64,000 nucleotides of DNA, from NCBI GenBank assembly GCA_963811225.1, contig CAWEQO010000007.1, positions 62,001-126,000 of the forward strand, written 5' to 3'. The translations under genes were made by a program, and so were the position numbers. The DNA is from CAWEQO01 sp963811225 (GTDB lineage Bacteria > Chloroflexota > Anaerolineae > Anaerolineales > Anaerolineaceae). Positions 44,276 to 53,059 of the stretch are shown here, piece after piece (positions within the stretch are counted from its first letter, which is position 1; every line of letters begins with the position of its first letter). The notes beneath the pieces were generated by a model. It made no database searches and was not told where the DNA came from. It saw nothing but the letters and a program-made list of their open reading frames with translations.

Positions 44276-44542
44276 TTATTGTTCCATTTTGGCCAGGCTC
44301 CTCATCAGGCGGCTCTTGCGGCGGGCGGCGTTGTTCGGGTGGAGCACACCCTTCTCGGCAGCCTTGTCGAGCGCAGAGATGGCCTGCTTGACAGCTTCCA
44401 CGGCCTCATCCTGACTGCCGGTCTGAATTTCGACGCGGGCCTTCTGAATGAAGGTGCGGGCGCGACCGCGATAGATGCGGTTGCGGACGCGTCGTTTCTC
44501 ATTCTGTTTGTTGCGTTTAATCGCAGATTTTATGTTAGCCAA
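44276..44542 (-). CDS. rpsT: 30S ribosomal protein S20
   Basis: 88 residues, basic, alpha-helical, with the family start MANIKSAIKRNKQNEKRRVR and the C-terminal HPNNAARRKSRLMRSL. It binds 16S rRNA early in 30S assembly. Start ATG 44542 is preceded by GGAGGAAG. A structured leader of about 230 nt lies between its promoter and the start. Confidence 0.97.
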   Translation of the reverse strand: MANIKSAIKRNKQNEKRRVRNRIYRGRARTFIQKARVEIQTGSQDEAVEAVKQAISALDKAAEKGVLHPNNAARRKSRLMRSLAKMEQ

Positions 44543-44770
44543 AGTTCTTCCTCCAAAAATATTAAACCACCACTGCTCTTGCAGTGATCCGAACCGAGTG
44601 GCTCTGCCGGTTCTGCATTTGGCCTTCTGAGCGAAACGACACTTATACGGTGGCGAATAAGCGCAGGCTTTGAGAGGGAGCCTTCACTTGCCCTCGCGGC
44701 CGGTAAGAGGGACCTTCCGCAAGGGTCGCTTCGCTCAGCCGGCAAACGTCCCGGCGAACCTTTCATGCGA
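44543..44770 (-). ncRNA. Candidate structured RNA leader of rpsT
   Basis: On the minus strand the transcript can fold into a multi-helix structure. A 14-bp closing stem (44725-44738 with 44627-44640, one G-U) encloses four hairpins: CCTT/AAGG at 44713-44724, CCCTC/GAGGG at 44691-44711, AGGCT/AGCCT at 44665-44683 and CTTAT/ATAAG at 44642-44661. Outside it lie GCCGG/CCGGC (44738-44755), GAACCG/CGGTTC (44591-44613) and CACTGC/GCAGTG (44571-44586), the last followed by a T-rich run just before the ribosome-binding site. It does not match T-box, tmRNA, RNase P or SRP RNA landmarks. It may be an S20 autoregulatory leader or a separate small RNA. Short open frames inside lack coding character. Confidence 0.6.
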
Positions 44771-44776
44771 CCATGG

Positions 44777-44805
44777 ATTTTAACCGATTATGGCCGGATT
44801 GTAAA
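44777..44805 (-). promoter_or_regulatory. Promoter of the rpsT leader
   Basis: On the minus strand TTTACA (44805-44800), a 17-bp spacer and TAAAAT (44782-44777), placing the transcript start near 44770. Confidence 0.7.
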
Positions 44806-44824
44806 GCATGTGCGCTCAAATCCA

Positions 44825-44860
44825 TGAAAAACGGCAGCGCAGCTGCGCTGCCGTTTTTCA
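44825..44860. terminator. Palindromic terminator between pgk and the rpsT promoter
   Basis: A 36-bp perfect palindrome with A5 and T5 at its ends, able to terminate in both directions. It is about 70 bp past the pgk stop. Confidence 0.85.
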
Positions 44861-44927
44861 TTTTCAATACGTCATCACAAACGGTCTCATAGAGACAGCC
44901 GTGCTCGTCTGATTAGCTCTACGAAAT

Positions 44928-46106
44928 CTATTCTTTGTCGTTCAGGGCGGCCAGGCCGGGCAGGGTGATGCCTTCGAGCATCTCCAGCGAGGCGCCACCG
45001 CCGGTGGAGATGTGTGTGATCTGATCGGCGACGCCCGATTCCTGGATGGCCGCGGCTGAGTCGCCGCCGCCAATGATGGAGACCGCATCGCTCTTGGCGA
45101 TCAGGCGGGCCATCTCGAAGGTGCCCACTGCGAACTTCTGCATCTCGAACACGCCCATCGGACCGTTCCAGACGATCGTCCCGGCGCTCTCGATAACCCT
45201 GGCGTAGTTTCCCACGGTGTCTGGGCCAATGTCCATGATGCGCCAACCGTCCGGCACCGGGCCCATGGGGATGACCCTGGATTCGGCGTCGTTCGAGAAA
45301 GCGTCGGCGATGACCACGTCCACCGGTAGGCGCAGCTTGTTGGCGCCGTCTTTGAGCAGATCACGGGCTGTGTCGAGGGCGTCTTTTTCGACCAGGGAGT
45401 CACCCATCGGGTAGCCTTGGGCGGCGAAGAAGGTGTTGGCCATGCCGCCGCCGATCAAGATCTGGTCGGCCTTGGTGAGCAGGTTGCGGATCACGCCGAT
45501 CTTGTCGCTGATCTTGGCGCCGCCCAGGATGGTGACAAAGGGGCGCTTGGGGTTGTCGATGGCCTGGCCCAGGTAGCGGATTTCTTTCTCCAGCAACAAA
45601 CCGGCCACAGCGGGCAGGTAGCGGGCCACGCCCTCGGTCGAGGAGTGGGCGCGGTGAGCGGAGCCGAAGGCATCATTGACGTAGATATCGCCCAGGGAAG
45701 CAAGCTGTTTGGCCATTTCTTGATCGTTCTTGGTCTCACCCGGATAGAAGCGGGTGTTTTCCAGCAGCAGCACCTGCCCGGGCTGGAGGTCCGCGGCGGC
45801 CTGCTCAGCCTGCGGGCCGATCGTTTCAGGTGAGAACTTCACGTTCTTGTCCAGCAGCTTGCCCAGGTACTCGGCCACGGGCTTGAGCGAATATTCGGGC
45901 TTGGGCTCGCCTTTGGGCCGCCCCAGGTGCGACATTAAAATCACGGCGGCATGATGGTCCAGCAGGTACTTAATCGTAGGCAGCGCGGCGCGGATGCGGG
46001 TGTCATCCCCCACCTGGCCCTCTTTGATGGGCACGTTGAAATCTACTCGGACGAGCACTTTCTTCCCGTTGACGTCAATATCTTCCACGGTTTTCTTGTT
46101 AAACAC
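44928..46106 (-). CDS. pgk: Phosphoglycerate kinase
   Basis: 392 residues from GTG 46106, which has GGGAGGAAG five bases upstream and gives the family start FNKKTVEDIDVNGKKVLVRV; the ATG at 46136 would add ten unconserved residues. Landmarks are RVDFNVPIKEG, LMSHLGRPKGEP, the hinge and ADP site GGAKISDKIGVI, and the C-terminal GGGDSAAAIQE. It transfers phosphate between 1,3-bisphosphoglycerate and ADP in glycolysis. It is 149 bp downstream of gap but separated by a terminator. Confidence 0.97.
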   Translation of the reverse strand: MFNKKTVEDIDVNGKKVLVRVDFNVPIKEGQVGDDTRIRAALPTIKYLLDHHAAVILMSHLGRPKGEPKPEYSLKPVAEYLGKLLDKNVKFSPETIGPQAEQAAADLQPGQVLLLENTRFYPGETKNDQEMAKQLASLGDIYVNDAFGSAHRAHSSTEGVARYLPAVAGLLLEKEIRYLGQAIDNPKRPFVTILGGAKISDKIGVIRNLLTKADQILIGGGMANTFFAAQGYPMGDSLVEKDALDTARDLLKDGANKLRLPVDVVIADAFSNDAESRVIPMGPVPDGWRIMDIGPDTVGNYARVIESAGTIVWNGPMGVFEMQKFAVGTFEMARLIAKSDAVSIIGGGDSAAAIQESGVADQITHISTGGGASLEMLEGITLPGLAALNDKE

Positions 46107-46178
46107 GGCTTCCTCCCTATCAAACCAAGAGCCCATCCGTGAGACCTGCGAGTGCGCCCCCAGACATCACGGATGGGT

Positions 46179-46230
46179 AAAAAACAATGCGCAACCGGAT
46201 CATCCTTTCAGATTCCCTGGTTACGCATTG
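46179..46230 (-). terminator. Intrinsic terminator of gap
   Basis: 12-bp stem (46185-46196 with 46219-46230, one G-U pair) and a run of six T on the minus strand (46184-46179). Confidence 0.85.
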
Positions 46231-46255
46231 TGCGATCATTCTGATGAATATGAGA

Positions 46256-47293
46256 CTAGAGCTTGCTGGCCATCATCGCTGCCAGGTCGGCGGTGCGGCA
46301 AGAGTAGCCCCACTCATTGTCGTACCAGGTCACGACCTTGACCAGATTGCCGCCCATGACCATGGTCTGCTCAGCGTCGATAATCGAAGAGCGGGAGTCG
46401 CCCTTGAAGTCCATTGAGACCAAGGGCTCTTCGCTGTAGCCCAGGATGCCCTGGAGCGGGCCCTCGGCGGCGGCCTTGAAGGCGGCGTTCACCTCTTCGG
46501 CGGTCGTGGATTTCTCCACCTCGGCCACGAAGTCGACCACGGAAACGGTAACGGTGGGGACACGCAGGGCGTAACCATCGAACTTGCCCTTCAAGGCGGG
46601 GATCACCAGGGCGACAGCCTTGGCGGCGCCGGTGGTGGTGGGGATGATGTTGACACCGGCGGCGCGAGCCCGGCGCAGGTCCTTATGGGCCATGTCCAGA
46701 ATGCGCTGATCGTTGGTGTAAGAGTGGATGGTGGTCATCATGCCGTGCTTGATGGTAAACAGGTCATTGACGACCTTGGCTGCCGGGGCCAGGCAGTTGG
46801 TAGTGCAGGATGCGTTGGAGACCACATGATCGGTGGCGGGGTCGTACTGATCCTCGTTCACGCCCAGGACGATGGTGATGTCCTCGTTCTTGGCGGGAGC
46901 GGAGATGATGACCTTCTTGGCGCCGCCCTTCTCGATATGGACAACCGCACCCGGCTTGCCCTTGGCGGGGTCGCCGATCTTATCACGGAATACGCCGGTG
47001 CTCTCGATGACGATATCGACGCCTTCTTTGCCCCACGGGATGTTGCCGGGGTCCTTCTCTGCATAGACGGTGATCTTCTTGCCGTCGACAACCAGGTCCT
47101 TACCGTCCACTTCGACGGTGCCAGGATAACGACCGTAGGTTGAGTTGTATTTGAGCATGTGCGCGTTTGTCTCGGTATCGTAAAGATCGTTGATGGCGAC
47201 GACTTCCAATTCATCCGGATGCCGCTCTTTAATCGCTTTCAGCACTTGCCGTCCAATACGGCCAAAACCATTGATACCAACCTTTGTCGTCAT
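46256..47293 (-). CDS. gap: Glyceraldehyde-3-phosphate dehydrogenase
   Basis: 345 residues from ATG 47293; GGAGG lies upstream, and the ATG at 47308 is part of that ribosome-binding site. NAD-binding start VGINGFGRIGRQVLKAI, with Asp in INDLYD suggesting NAD preference, active-site Cys in SNASCTTNCLAP, and the C-terminal WYDNEWGYSCRTADL. It catalyses phosphorylating oxidation of GAP to 1,3-bisphosphoglycerate. Confidence 0.97.
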   Translation of the reverse strand: MTTKVGINGFGRIGRQVLKAIKERHPDELEVVAINDLYDTETNAHMLKYNSTYGRYPGTVEVDGKDLVVDGKKITVYAEKDPGNIPWGKEGVDIVIESTGVFRDKIGDPAKGKPGAVVHIEKGGAKKVIISAPAKNEDITIVLGVNEDQYDPATDHVVSNASCTTNCLAPAAKVVNDLFTIKHGMMTTIHSYTNDQRILDMAHKDLRRARAAGVNIIPTTTGAAKAVALVIPALKGKFDGYALRVPTVTVSVVDFVAEVEKSTTAEEVNAAFKAAAEGPLQGILGYSEEPLVSMDFKGDSRSSIIDAEQTMVMGGNLVKVVTWYDNEWGYSCRTADLAAMMASKL

Positions 47294-47369
47294 GACAATT
47301 TCCTCCATATAGACTGACTGAATTTTACCATGCGGGCAAGCGGCAGTAAGCCCCTATGATCGCAAGGTG

Positions 47370-48727
47370 TTATCCGATTGTAAGTTTTTCGTCTTCCTTG
47401 CTCACCAATGGGCCCGTCCGCTCGTTGAACAGATCAACCAACACCTGCGCCAGCCGTTGTGAATCGTGGCGCCAGGGGTTGCCGGCATCGACGAGATTTG
47501 TGGAATAAAGGTTATATTCCTGCTCCAGATTCGACTCTGGTCGGACCCAATCTACCCCCACCGGTAAATACCCATTAAAGTTATTATTGCAAACAAGCAC
47601 ATCGAAAATCCTGCCGCCCAAGTGATTCTCGATCGTTCGAGCATGATCGCCGGTGGTGTACCCGTCGGTCTCACCTGGTTGGGTGGCGACATTGGAGACG
47701 TAGAATTTTAAAGCCCGGCTGGCACGCAGTGCATCCGCTAAATCGGGCACCAGCAGGTTGGGCAAGATGCTGGTGTAAAGACTGCCCGGGCCGATCAGGA
47801 TCAGGTCGGCGTTCAAGATGGCCTGGATGGCGGGCGGGAAAGCCAGAGGATTGCTTGGCTCCAACCAGACCCGTTAACCCTGCCGGCAGCCTTGGTGATC
47901 TCGCTCTCACCCTTGATCAGCACCTCCGACTTCTGCTTGGGCAGCTCCACGTCCGCGATCAGGCGCACGTCATGCAGGGTGGAGGGCAGAACTCGACCGC
48001 GCACCGCCAGCACCCGGCCAGACTCGGCCACGGCTTCTTCGAAGCTGCCGGTGATATCGGCCATGGCGGTGATGAACAGGTTCCCGAGGGAGTGCCCGTT
48101 CAGCCCTGCTCCGGCTGCAAAGCGGTATTGAAAGATCTGGCTCAGCAGCGCCTCATCATCGGAGAGCGCGGACAGGCAGTTACGGATATCCCCAGGCGGC
48201 AGCACGCCCATATTCTTGCGCAGCTCGCCGGAAGAGCCACCGTCGTCGGCGACGGTCACGATGGCGGTGACGTTGGTGGTGTAGTTCTTAATGCCGCGCA
48301 GCAGGGACGACAGGCCCGTGCCCCCCCCAATGGCGACGATGCGCGGGCCGCGTTCCCGGCGGCGGTAATCCGAAACTGCCTCGACCACGTGCTTGCCGGG
48401 CCGAAGGAAGGGCTTAAGCAGCGCACGGTTCAGGCCCCAGCCGCTGAGCAGGATCAAGCCGGAGCCGGCCAGGCCAAAGATGACGGCCCTTAAGGTGCGG
48501 TTGAGAAAGCGAAGTGAAATTGCAGAGAAAATCGGCAGCCACCAGGTGTCTGGTGCGGTCCGATACAGGTCTAAAATGAGCATCGCGAGCCCGATACCCA
48601 GGAGGGTGACGCCGAGGAGAAACAACAAGAGCCAGCGCTTGACGCCAAGGCCCGGGGTCAACCAGCGCAATTCCAGCCGGACGAAGCCCCACAATCGGCG
48701 ATACCAGGGTAAAGTTTTCGGACGCAT
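47370..48727 (-). pseudogene. yvcK: YvcK/CofD-like gluconeogenesis factor, one frameshift
   Basis: Two open segments, 48727 to about 47870 and then to 47370, join into one protein of about 450 residues. The N-terminus has two to three TM segments (LLLFLLGVTLLGIGLAMLIL), unlike B. subtilis YvcK. Then come the UPF0052/CofD-like motifs VAIGGGTGLSSLLRGIK, TVADDGGSSGELR and PPGDIRNCLSALSDDE, and after the break NADLILIGPGSLYTSILPNL. The join needs one extra base near 47868 (reading AGRVNRVWLEPSNPLAF). YvcK-type proteins bind UDP-GlcNAc and are needed for growth on gluconeogenic carbon and for wall synthesis. The break may be a consensus error. Confidence 0.85.
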
Positions 48728-48878
48728 ACCTTCCCAATCATACTAGCCTTTTATCACAGCGTCAACGATCAAATCGCATGGGGGAGCATCATAAATGGGG
48801 AGCGGTGGGGCCAAGCAGCCTCCCATTTACGATGCTGCCTGCAGCCGTACAAACCTTTCTCGAGCCTGCCCTTCATGC

Positions 48879-48884
48879 TATAAT
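48879..48884 (+). promoter_or_regulatory. -10 box (TATAAT) of the ROK gene
   Basis: A consensus TATAAT ends only 8 bp before the ATG at 48893, so transcription would begin at or just before the start codon. No clear -35 is visible. Confidence 0.6.
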
Positions 48885-48892
48885 ACGCCTAT

Positions 48893-49882
48893 ATGGGAAC
48901 CTATATCGCTGTTGACATTGGTGGAACACGACTCCGAGTAGCCGTATATCCGGAAACCAGCATCGAACCACTGCAGCAAAGGTGGATACCCACGCGGGGA
49001 GATGGAACGGCGCTTGACCGGCTCAAAGATTTAATCGCCGAGCTGTGGCCGGTGGATGATGAAGTGTTCGCGATCGGAGCGGCCGCACCCGGCCCACTAA
49101 ACCCGATGGCGGGCATTTTATATAACGCCCCAAACATTCCCGGATGGGTGAATATGCCGCTGCGCCAGATCCTCGAGGAACGTTTTGAGGTCCCGGTGGC
49201 GCTGGGGAATGACGCCAACATGGCCGCCCTGGGCGAGGCTCGCTTTGGCGCGGGCATCGGCCACCATGACCTGATCTTCATCACCATCAGCACGGGGATC
49301 GGCGGCGGGGTGATCATGGACGACCGGCTGGTTCTGGGCGCGCGTGGTCTGGCAGGCGAGCTGGGCCACGTGACGATTGTGGCGGATGAGGGTCCGGTCT
49401 GCGGCTGCGGCAAGCGCGGCCACCTGGAAGCGGTCGCATCCGGCACGGCCATCGCCCGGTATACCGCCAAACAGCTGGAAGCCGGGCGACAATCGTCGCT
49501 GAAGCAGTTGGGTTCGGCCGTCACAGCGAAAGACGTTGCCCTGGCAGCAGCCGGCGACGACGAATTAGCGATTGAAGCGATGAAGAGAGCGGGAACCTAT
49601 ATGGGGGTTGCATTGGCCAATTACTTGCACATTTTCAATCCTACGATGATCATTCTAGGGGGCGGCGTGTCGCGCAGCGGCCCGGTCTATTGGGGACCGA
49701 TGCGGGCAGCCATGGAAGCGAACGTGATGTCCCCGGAATATCTGGCCGGTCTAGAAATTAAAATAGCAGCGCTCGGCGACAATGCCGGGCTGTTGGGATC
49801 TTTGGAATTAGCGCGCATGCTGCATGCCGAGCGCATGCGGCAACCTGAAAAAACAGAACGCCAGGCCATCGACAATCTCTGA
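48893..49882 (+). CDS. ROK-family sugar kinase (glucokinase-like)
   Basis: 329 residues. N-terminal phosphate loop AVDIGGTRLRVAVY, catalytic Asp in LGNDANMAALGE, and ISTGIGGGVIMDDRLVLG, ending with the ROK zinc region CGCGKRGHLEA, where the third zinc Cys (CxCGxxGCxE) is His. The family phosphorylates glucose, other hexoses or N-acetylhexosamines, or acts as a repressor; no DNA-binding domain is present, so a kinase is likely. There is no Shine-Dalgarno sequence and the -10 box is 8 bp upstream, suggesting a leaderless mRNA. Confidence 0.88.
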   Translation: MGTYIAVDIGGTRLRVAVYPETSIEPLQQRWIPTRGDGTALDRLKDLIAELWPVDDEVFAIGAAAPGPLNPMAGILYNAPNIPGWVNMPLRQILEERFEVPVALGNDANMAALGEARFGAGIGHHDLIFITISTGIGGGVIMDDRLVLGARGLAGELGHVTIVADEGPVCGCGKRGHLEAVASGTAIARYTAKQLEAGRQSSLKQLGSAVTAKDVALAAAGDDELAIEAMKRAGTYMGVALANYLHIFNPTMIILGGGVSRSGPVYWGPMRAAMEANVMSPEYLAGLEIKIAALGDNAGLLGSLELARMLHAERMRQPEKTERQAIDNL

Positions 49883-50038
49883 ATGCCGAACGTACATTAA
49901 AGGCGGGATATAAGGCATTTCTTCTACCTACCGAAACTGGCTATAATCTGGTTGACAAGACCAGGCTGTGGTTGCCTCCATTAAGTCTGGACCACCTAAC
50001 TACCCCCTCTCCAAACCTCTTTATCTAAGGAGTGACAA

Positions 50039-51376
50039 ATGAATATCCTAAACTTACCAGGACCTAACGCCCAGCGGCTTATTGAGCGAGACCGTGCTGT
50101 GGTTTCGCCGTCCTACCCGCGGGGCTATCCGTTCGTAATGGATCATGGGAAAGGCACTGAAGTATGGGACGTTGATGGAAATCGGTTTTTAGACTTCGCT
50201 GCAGGGATTGCAGTGGCCTCCACCGGGCACAGTCACCCGAAAGTCGTCGAAGCGATCAAGGAGCAAGCAGAGAAATTTATTCACATTTCATCAGACTTTT
50301 ATCATGAAAAGTGGGTTCAACTGGCAGAGAAAATGGATGAAATTGCGCCTTTCAAGGAAGACGCGATTTCTTTTATGACCAATTCCGGCACGGAAAGCGT
50401 GGAGGCGGCCATCAAACTGGCCCGCTACCACACCGGCCGAAGCGAGTTTATTGGTTTCCTGGGCGGCTTCCATGGGCGCACCCTGGGTGCGGTTTCTTTT
50501 ACAGCCAGCAAGCCGCAGTACCATAAGGGTTTTTATCCCTTGATGAACGGCGTCGTGCATGCGCCCTTCCCGGATCCGTACCGCCCGCTGCTGAACGTGC
50601 AGCCCGGTGAGGATTACGGGGAGGCCGTAGTGAATTATATAGAGAATGAAATCCTGGGCAAGATCGTCCCGGCGGAAGAGGTGGCCGGGGTGCTGGTGGA
50701 GCCCATCCAGGGTGAAGGCGGCTACATCATCCCGACGGAGGGTTTCTTCCCGGCGCTGCGTGAGCTGTGCGACCAGCACGGCATCATGCTGATCGTCGAT
50801 GAGGTGCAGTCGGGCATCGGGCGCACCGGTAAGTGGTGGGCCATCGAGCACTTCGACGTCGAGCCGGATATCGTCTGCAGTGCGAAGGGCATCGCCTCGG
50901 GCATCCCGATGGGCGTCATGTTTGCCCGCAAGAGCATTGTCGACTGGCCGAAAGGCTCGCACGGCAACACCTACGGCGGAAACCCAATCGCCTGCGCGGC
51001 TGCGCTGGCGACCCTGGACCTGATCGAAAACGAATACATGGATAACGCAGCCGAGGTTGGCGAGTATGTGCTCGACGCGTTGGAAGAGACCCTGTATCGC
51101 CACCCGAGCATCGGGCAAGTGCGCGGCAAAGGGCTGATGATCGGCATCGAGTTCGTTAAAAACCAGCAAACCCGCAAACCAGACGAAGCCCTGCGCGACC
51201 GGGTGGTGGATCTGGCCTTCGAGCGCGGCCTGCTGACCCTGGGCTGCGGCAAGAGCGTCGTGCGCATTGCGCCGCCGCTGTGCATCACGGAAGAAGAGGC
51301 CAGGGAAGGCCTGGATATCCTCGACGAGGCCATCAGCGAAGCCGAAAAAGAGGTGATGGAAGTCCATGCTGCCTGA
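50039..51376 (+). CDS. Class III PLP-dependent aminotransferase (acetylornithine/GABA type)
   Basis: 445 residues. FMTNSGTESVEAAIKLAR (PLP phosphate), GFHGRTLGAVSFTASKPQYH, VDEVQSGIGRTGKWWAIEHF and the Schiff-base Lys in CSAKGIASGIPMG define the class III (aminotransferase subgroup II) fold. The closest general matches are 4-aminobutyrate or acetylornithine-type enzymes; the amino donor is not determined by the sequence. AAGGAGTGACAA precedes the ATG, and a TATAAT at 49942-49947 could be its -10. The histidine kinase gene overlaps its 3' end by 11 bp. Confidence 0.92.
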   Translation: MNILNLPGPNAQRLIERDRAVVSPSYPRGYPFVMDHGKGTEVWDVDGNRFLDFAAGIAVASTGHSHPKVVEAIKEQAEKFIHISSDFYHEKWVQLAEKMDEIAPFKEDAISFMTNSGTESVEAAIKLARYHTGRSEFIGFLGGFHGRTLGAVSFTASKPQYHKGFYPLMNGVVHAPFPDPYRPLLNVQPGEDYGEAVVNYIENEILGKIVPAEEVAGVLVEPIQGEGGYIIPTEGFFPALRELCDQHGIMLIVDEVQSGIGRTGKWWAIEHFDVEPDIVCSAKGIASGIPMGVMFARKSIVDWPKGSHGNTYGGNPIACAAALATLDLIENEYMDNAAEVGEYVLDALEETLYRHPSIGQVRGKGLMIGIEFVKNQQTRKPDEALRDRVVDLAFERGLLTLGCGKSVVRIAPPLCITEEEAREGLDILDEAISEAEKEVMEVHAA

Positions 51377-52931
51377 TTTTCGCATCCGCCAGCGGGATTA
51401 CCTGCTGGAGATCAGCCGGGCGCTGACCCAGGAACTCAACCTGGACAAGCTGCTCAGCCGCATCCTGCACATCTCCATCGAGCTGCTGGCCGGGCATGCC
51501 GGGTTGATCGCGCTGCACTCCGAGAATGGGGAATGGCTGCTGCGGGTCTCGCACGGTTTGCCCCCGGCGTTCCTGCGCTTTCTGGAGCCTATGCTGGCGG
51601 ACATGAAGCCAGACCCGGATAACCCCGAGAATATCGGGCTGTCGGAGATCAACCGGCTGTTAAAAGAACTGACCTACGCCGCCAGCATGGGATTGCTGAC
51701 CGGCGTAGGTTTGCCGTTAGTTGCACGCGGAACGATGGTAGGGGTGATCTTCATCTTCCGCAATTATCCCAGCGTGTTTTCCTCCAATGACCGGATGCTG
51801 TTGAGCAGCTTCGCCAGCCAGGCGGCTATTGCCGTGCAGAACGCACAGTTTTATACGCAAACCATGCGTGAAAAGCAGCGCATGGATGCCTTGCTGGATT
51901 CGGCCGCTGACGGTATTTTGATCCTCACGCCTGCACGGATCATCGAGCGATGCAACCAGGCGTTCGCGCGCATGCTCAATCTGCCGATTGCCGAAATCCA
52001 GGGCAAGCCGCACGAAGAGATGGTCCAGTGGGCGTCGCCGCCGCAAGGCCGCACGCTGGAGCAGGCCGAGGCGGACGGTTGGCCGCTCACACAGCACGCC
52101 CAGCTTTACACCGAAGGGGACTTGAAGCGCAGCCATGAAGCAGGGTCGCTGCCGGTGGGCATCACCTATGCCCCGCTGCTGACCAGCGAGGGGATCCTGG
52201 TGAACGTCATCGCCACCGTACGGGACATCACCCACTTCCGGCAGGCCGAGGAAGTCAAGAGCACCTTCATCTCGGTGGTCAGTCACGAACTGAAGACACC
52301 GGTGGCGCTGATCAAGGGCTACGTCAGCACTCTGCGGCGCGAGGACGTGAAGTGGGACTCAGAGATCGTGAAAGACAGCCTGCAAATCATCGAAGAAGAG
52401 GCCGACCGGCTGGCCGGGTTGATCGAGAACTTGCTGGACGCCAGCCGGCTGCAAGCGGGTGGGATGGCGCTCCAGCGGGTGGATTTGAGCCTTCCGGCGC
52501 TGACCAAGCGTCTGGCCGAGCGCTTCCAGATCCAGGCGCATAAGCATCAGATCGTGGTGGACTTCCCGGAGAATTTCCCGGTGGTTCAAGCCGATGAAGA
52601 GCGGCTGGGGCAGGTTCTGGGGAATTTAATCTCGAACGCCCTCAAGTACGCGCCGGGTGGGGAGATCCGCGTGGCCGGGCAGGTGCGCGCCGATTTCGTG
52701 GTGGTGTGCGTGATCGACCAGGGACCGGGCATCGCGCCGGGCGACATCCCCTTTGTGTTCCAGCGCTTCTACCGGGCGCCGGACATGGCCCGCCATACCA
52801 AGGGCGCCGGTTTGGGGCTGTATCTGACACGCGCCATCATCGAGGCGCACGGCGGTAGGATCTGGGTCGACCCGCACAATAATGAGGGGGCGCACATTTG
52901 CTTTTCGCTGCCGAGACAAGAGAAAGGCTAA
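51366..52931 (+). CDS. GAF/PAS sensor histidine kinase (soluble)
   Basis: 521 residues. A GAF domain (residues about 15-160) is followed by a PAS domain (MDALLDSAADGILILTPARI onward), then HisKA with the H-box FISVVSHELKTPV (His near residue 306) and an HATPase_c domain: N-box QVLGNLISNALKYAPGG, G1 VIDQGPGIAP, F VFQRFYR and G2 KGAGLGLYLTRAI. No TM segment, so it senses a cytosolic signal. No response regulator is adjacent. It overlaps the aminotransferase and may be co-translated. Confidence 0.92.
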   Translation: MLPDFRIRQRDYLLEISRALTQELNLDKLLSRILHISIELLAGHAGLIALHSENGEWLLRVSHGLPPAFLRFLEPMLADMKPDPDNPENIGLSEINRLLKELTYAASMGLLTGVGLPLVARGTMVGVIFIFRNYPSVFSSNDRMLLSSFASQAAIAVQNAQFYTQTMREKQRMDALLDSAADGILILTPARIIERCNQAFARMLNLPIAEIQGKPHEEMVQWASPPQGRTLEQAEADGWPLTQHAQLYTEGDLKRSHEAGSLPVGITYAPLLTSEGILVNVIATVRDITHFRQAEEVKSTFISVVSHELKTPVALIKGYVSTLRREDVKWDSEIVKDSLQIIEEEADRLAGLIENLLDASRLQAGGMALQRVDLSLPALTKRLAERFQIQAHKHQIVVDFPENFPVVQADEERLGQVLGNLISNALKYAPGGEIRVAGQVRADFVVVCVIDQGPGIAPGDIPFVFQRFYRAPDMARHTKGAGLGLYLTRAIIEAHGGRIWVDPHNNEGAHICFSLPRQEKG

Positions 52932-53059
52932 CGCACCTCGCAGGCGACCCTCACGGTGAATGCCGCCTGCGCCTGGAATCTCTCGGAAATATAAAAGACT
53001 CCTGATTACCCAGGTGGTATAATTTTCAACAGAATAATTAGGAGACGGGAAATATTAAC

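Noticed and set aside
44530..44766. 78-codon minus-strand frame in the rpsT leader
   Set aside because: No ribosome-binding site or protein-like composition; the stretch is better explained as structured RNA.
44543..44770. T-box, tmRNA, RNase P or SRP RNA upstream of rpsT
   Set aside because: None of their conserved core sequences is present.
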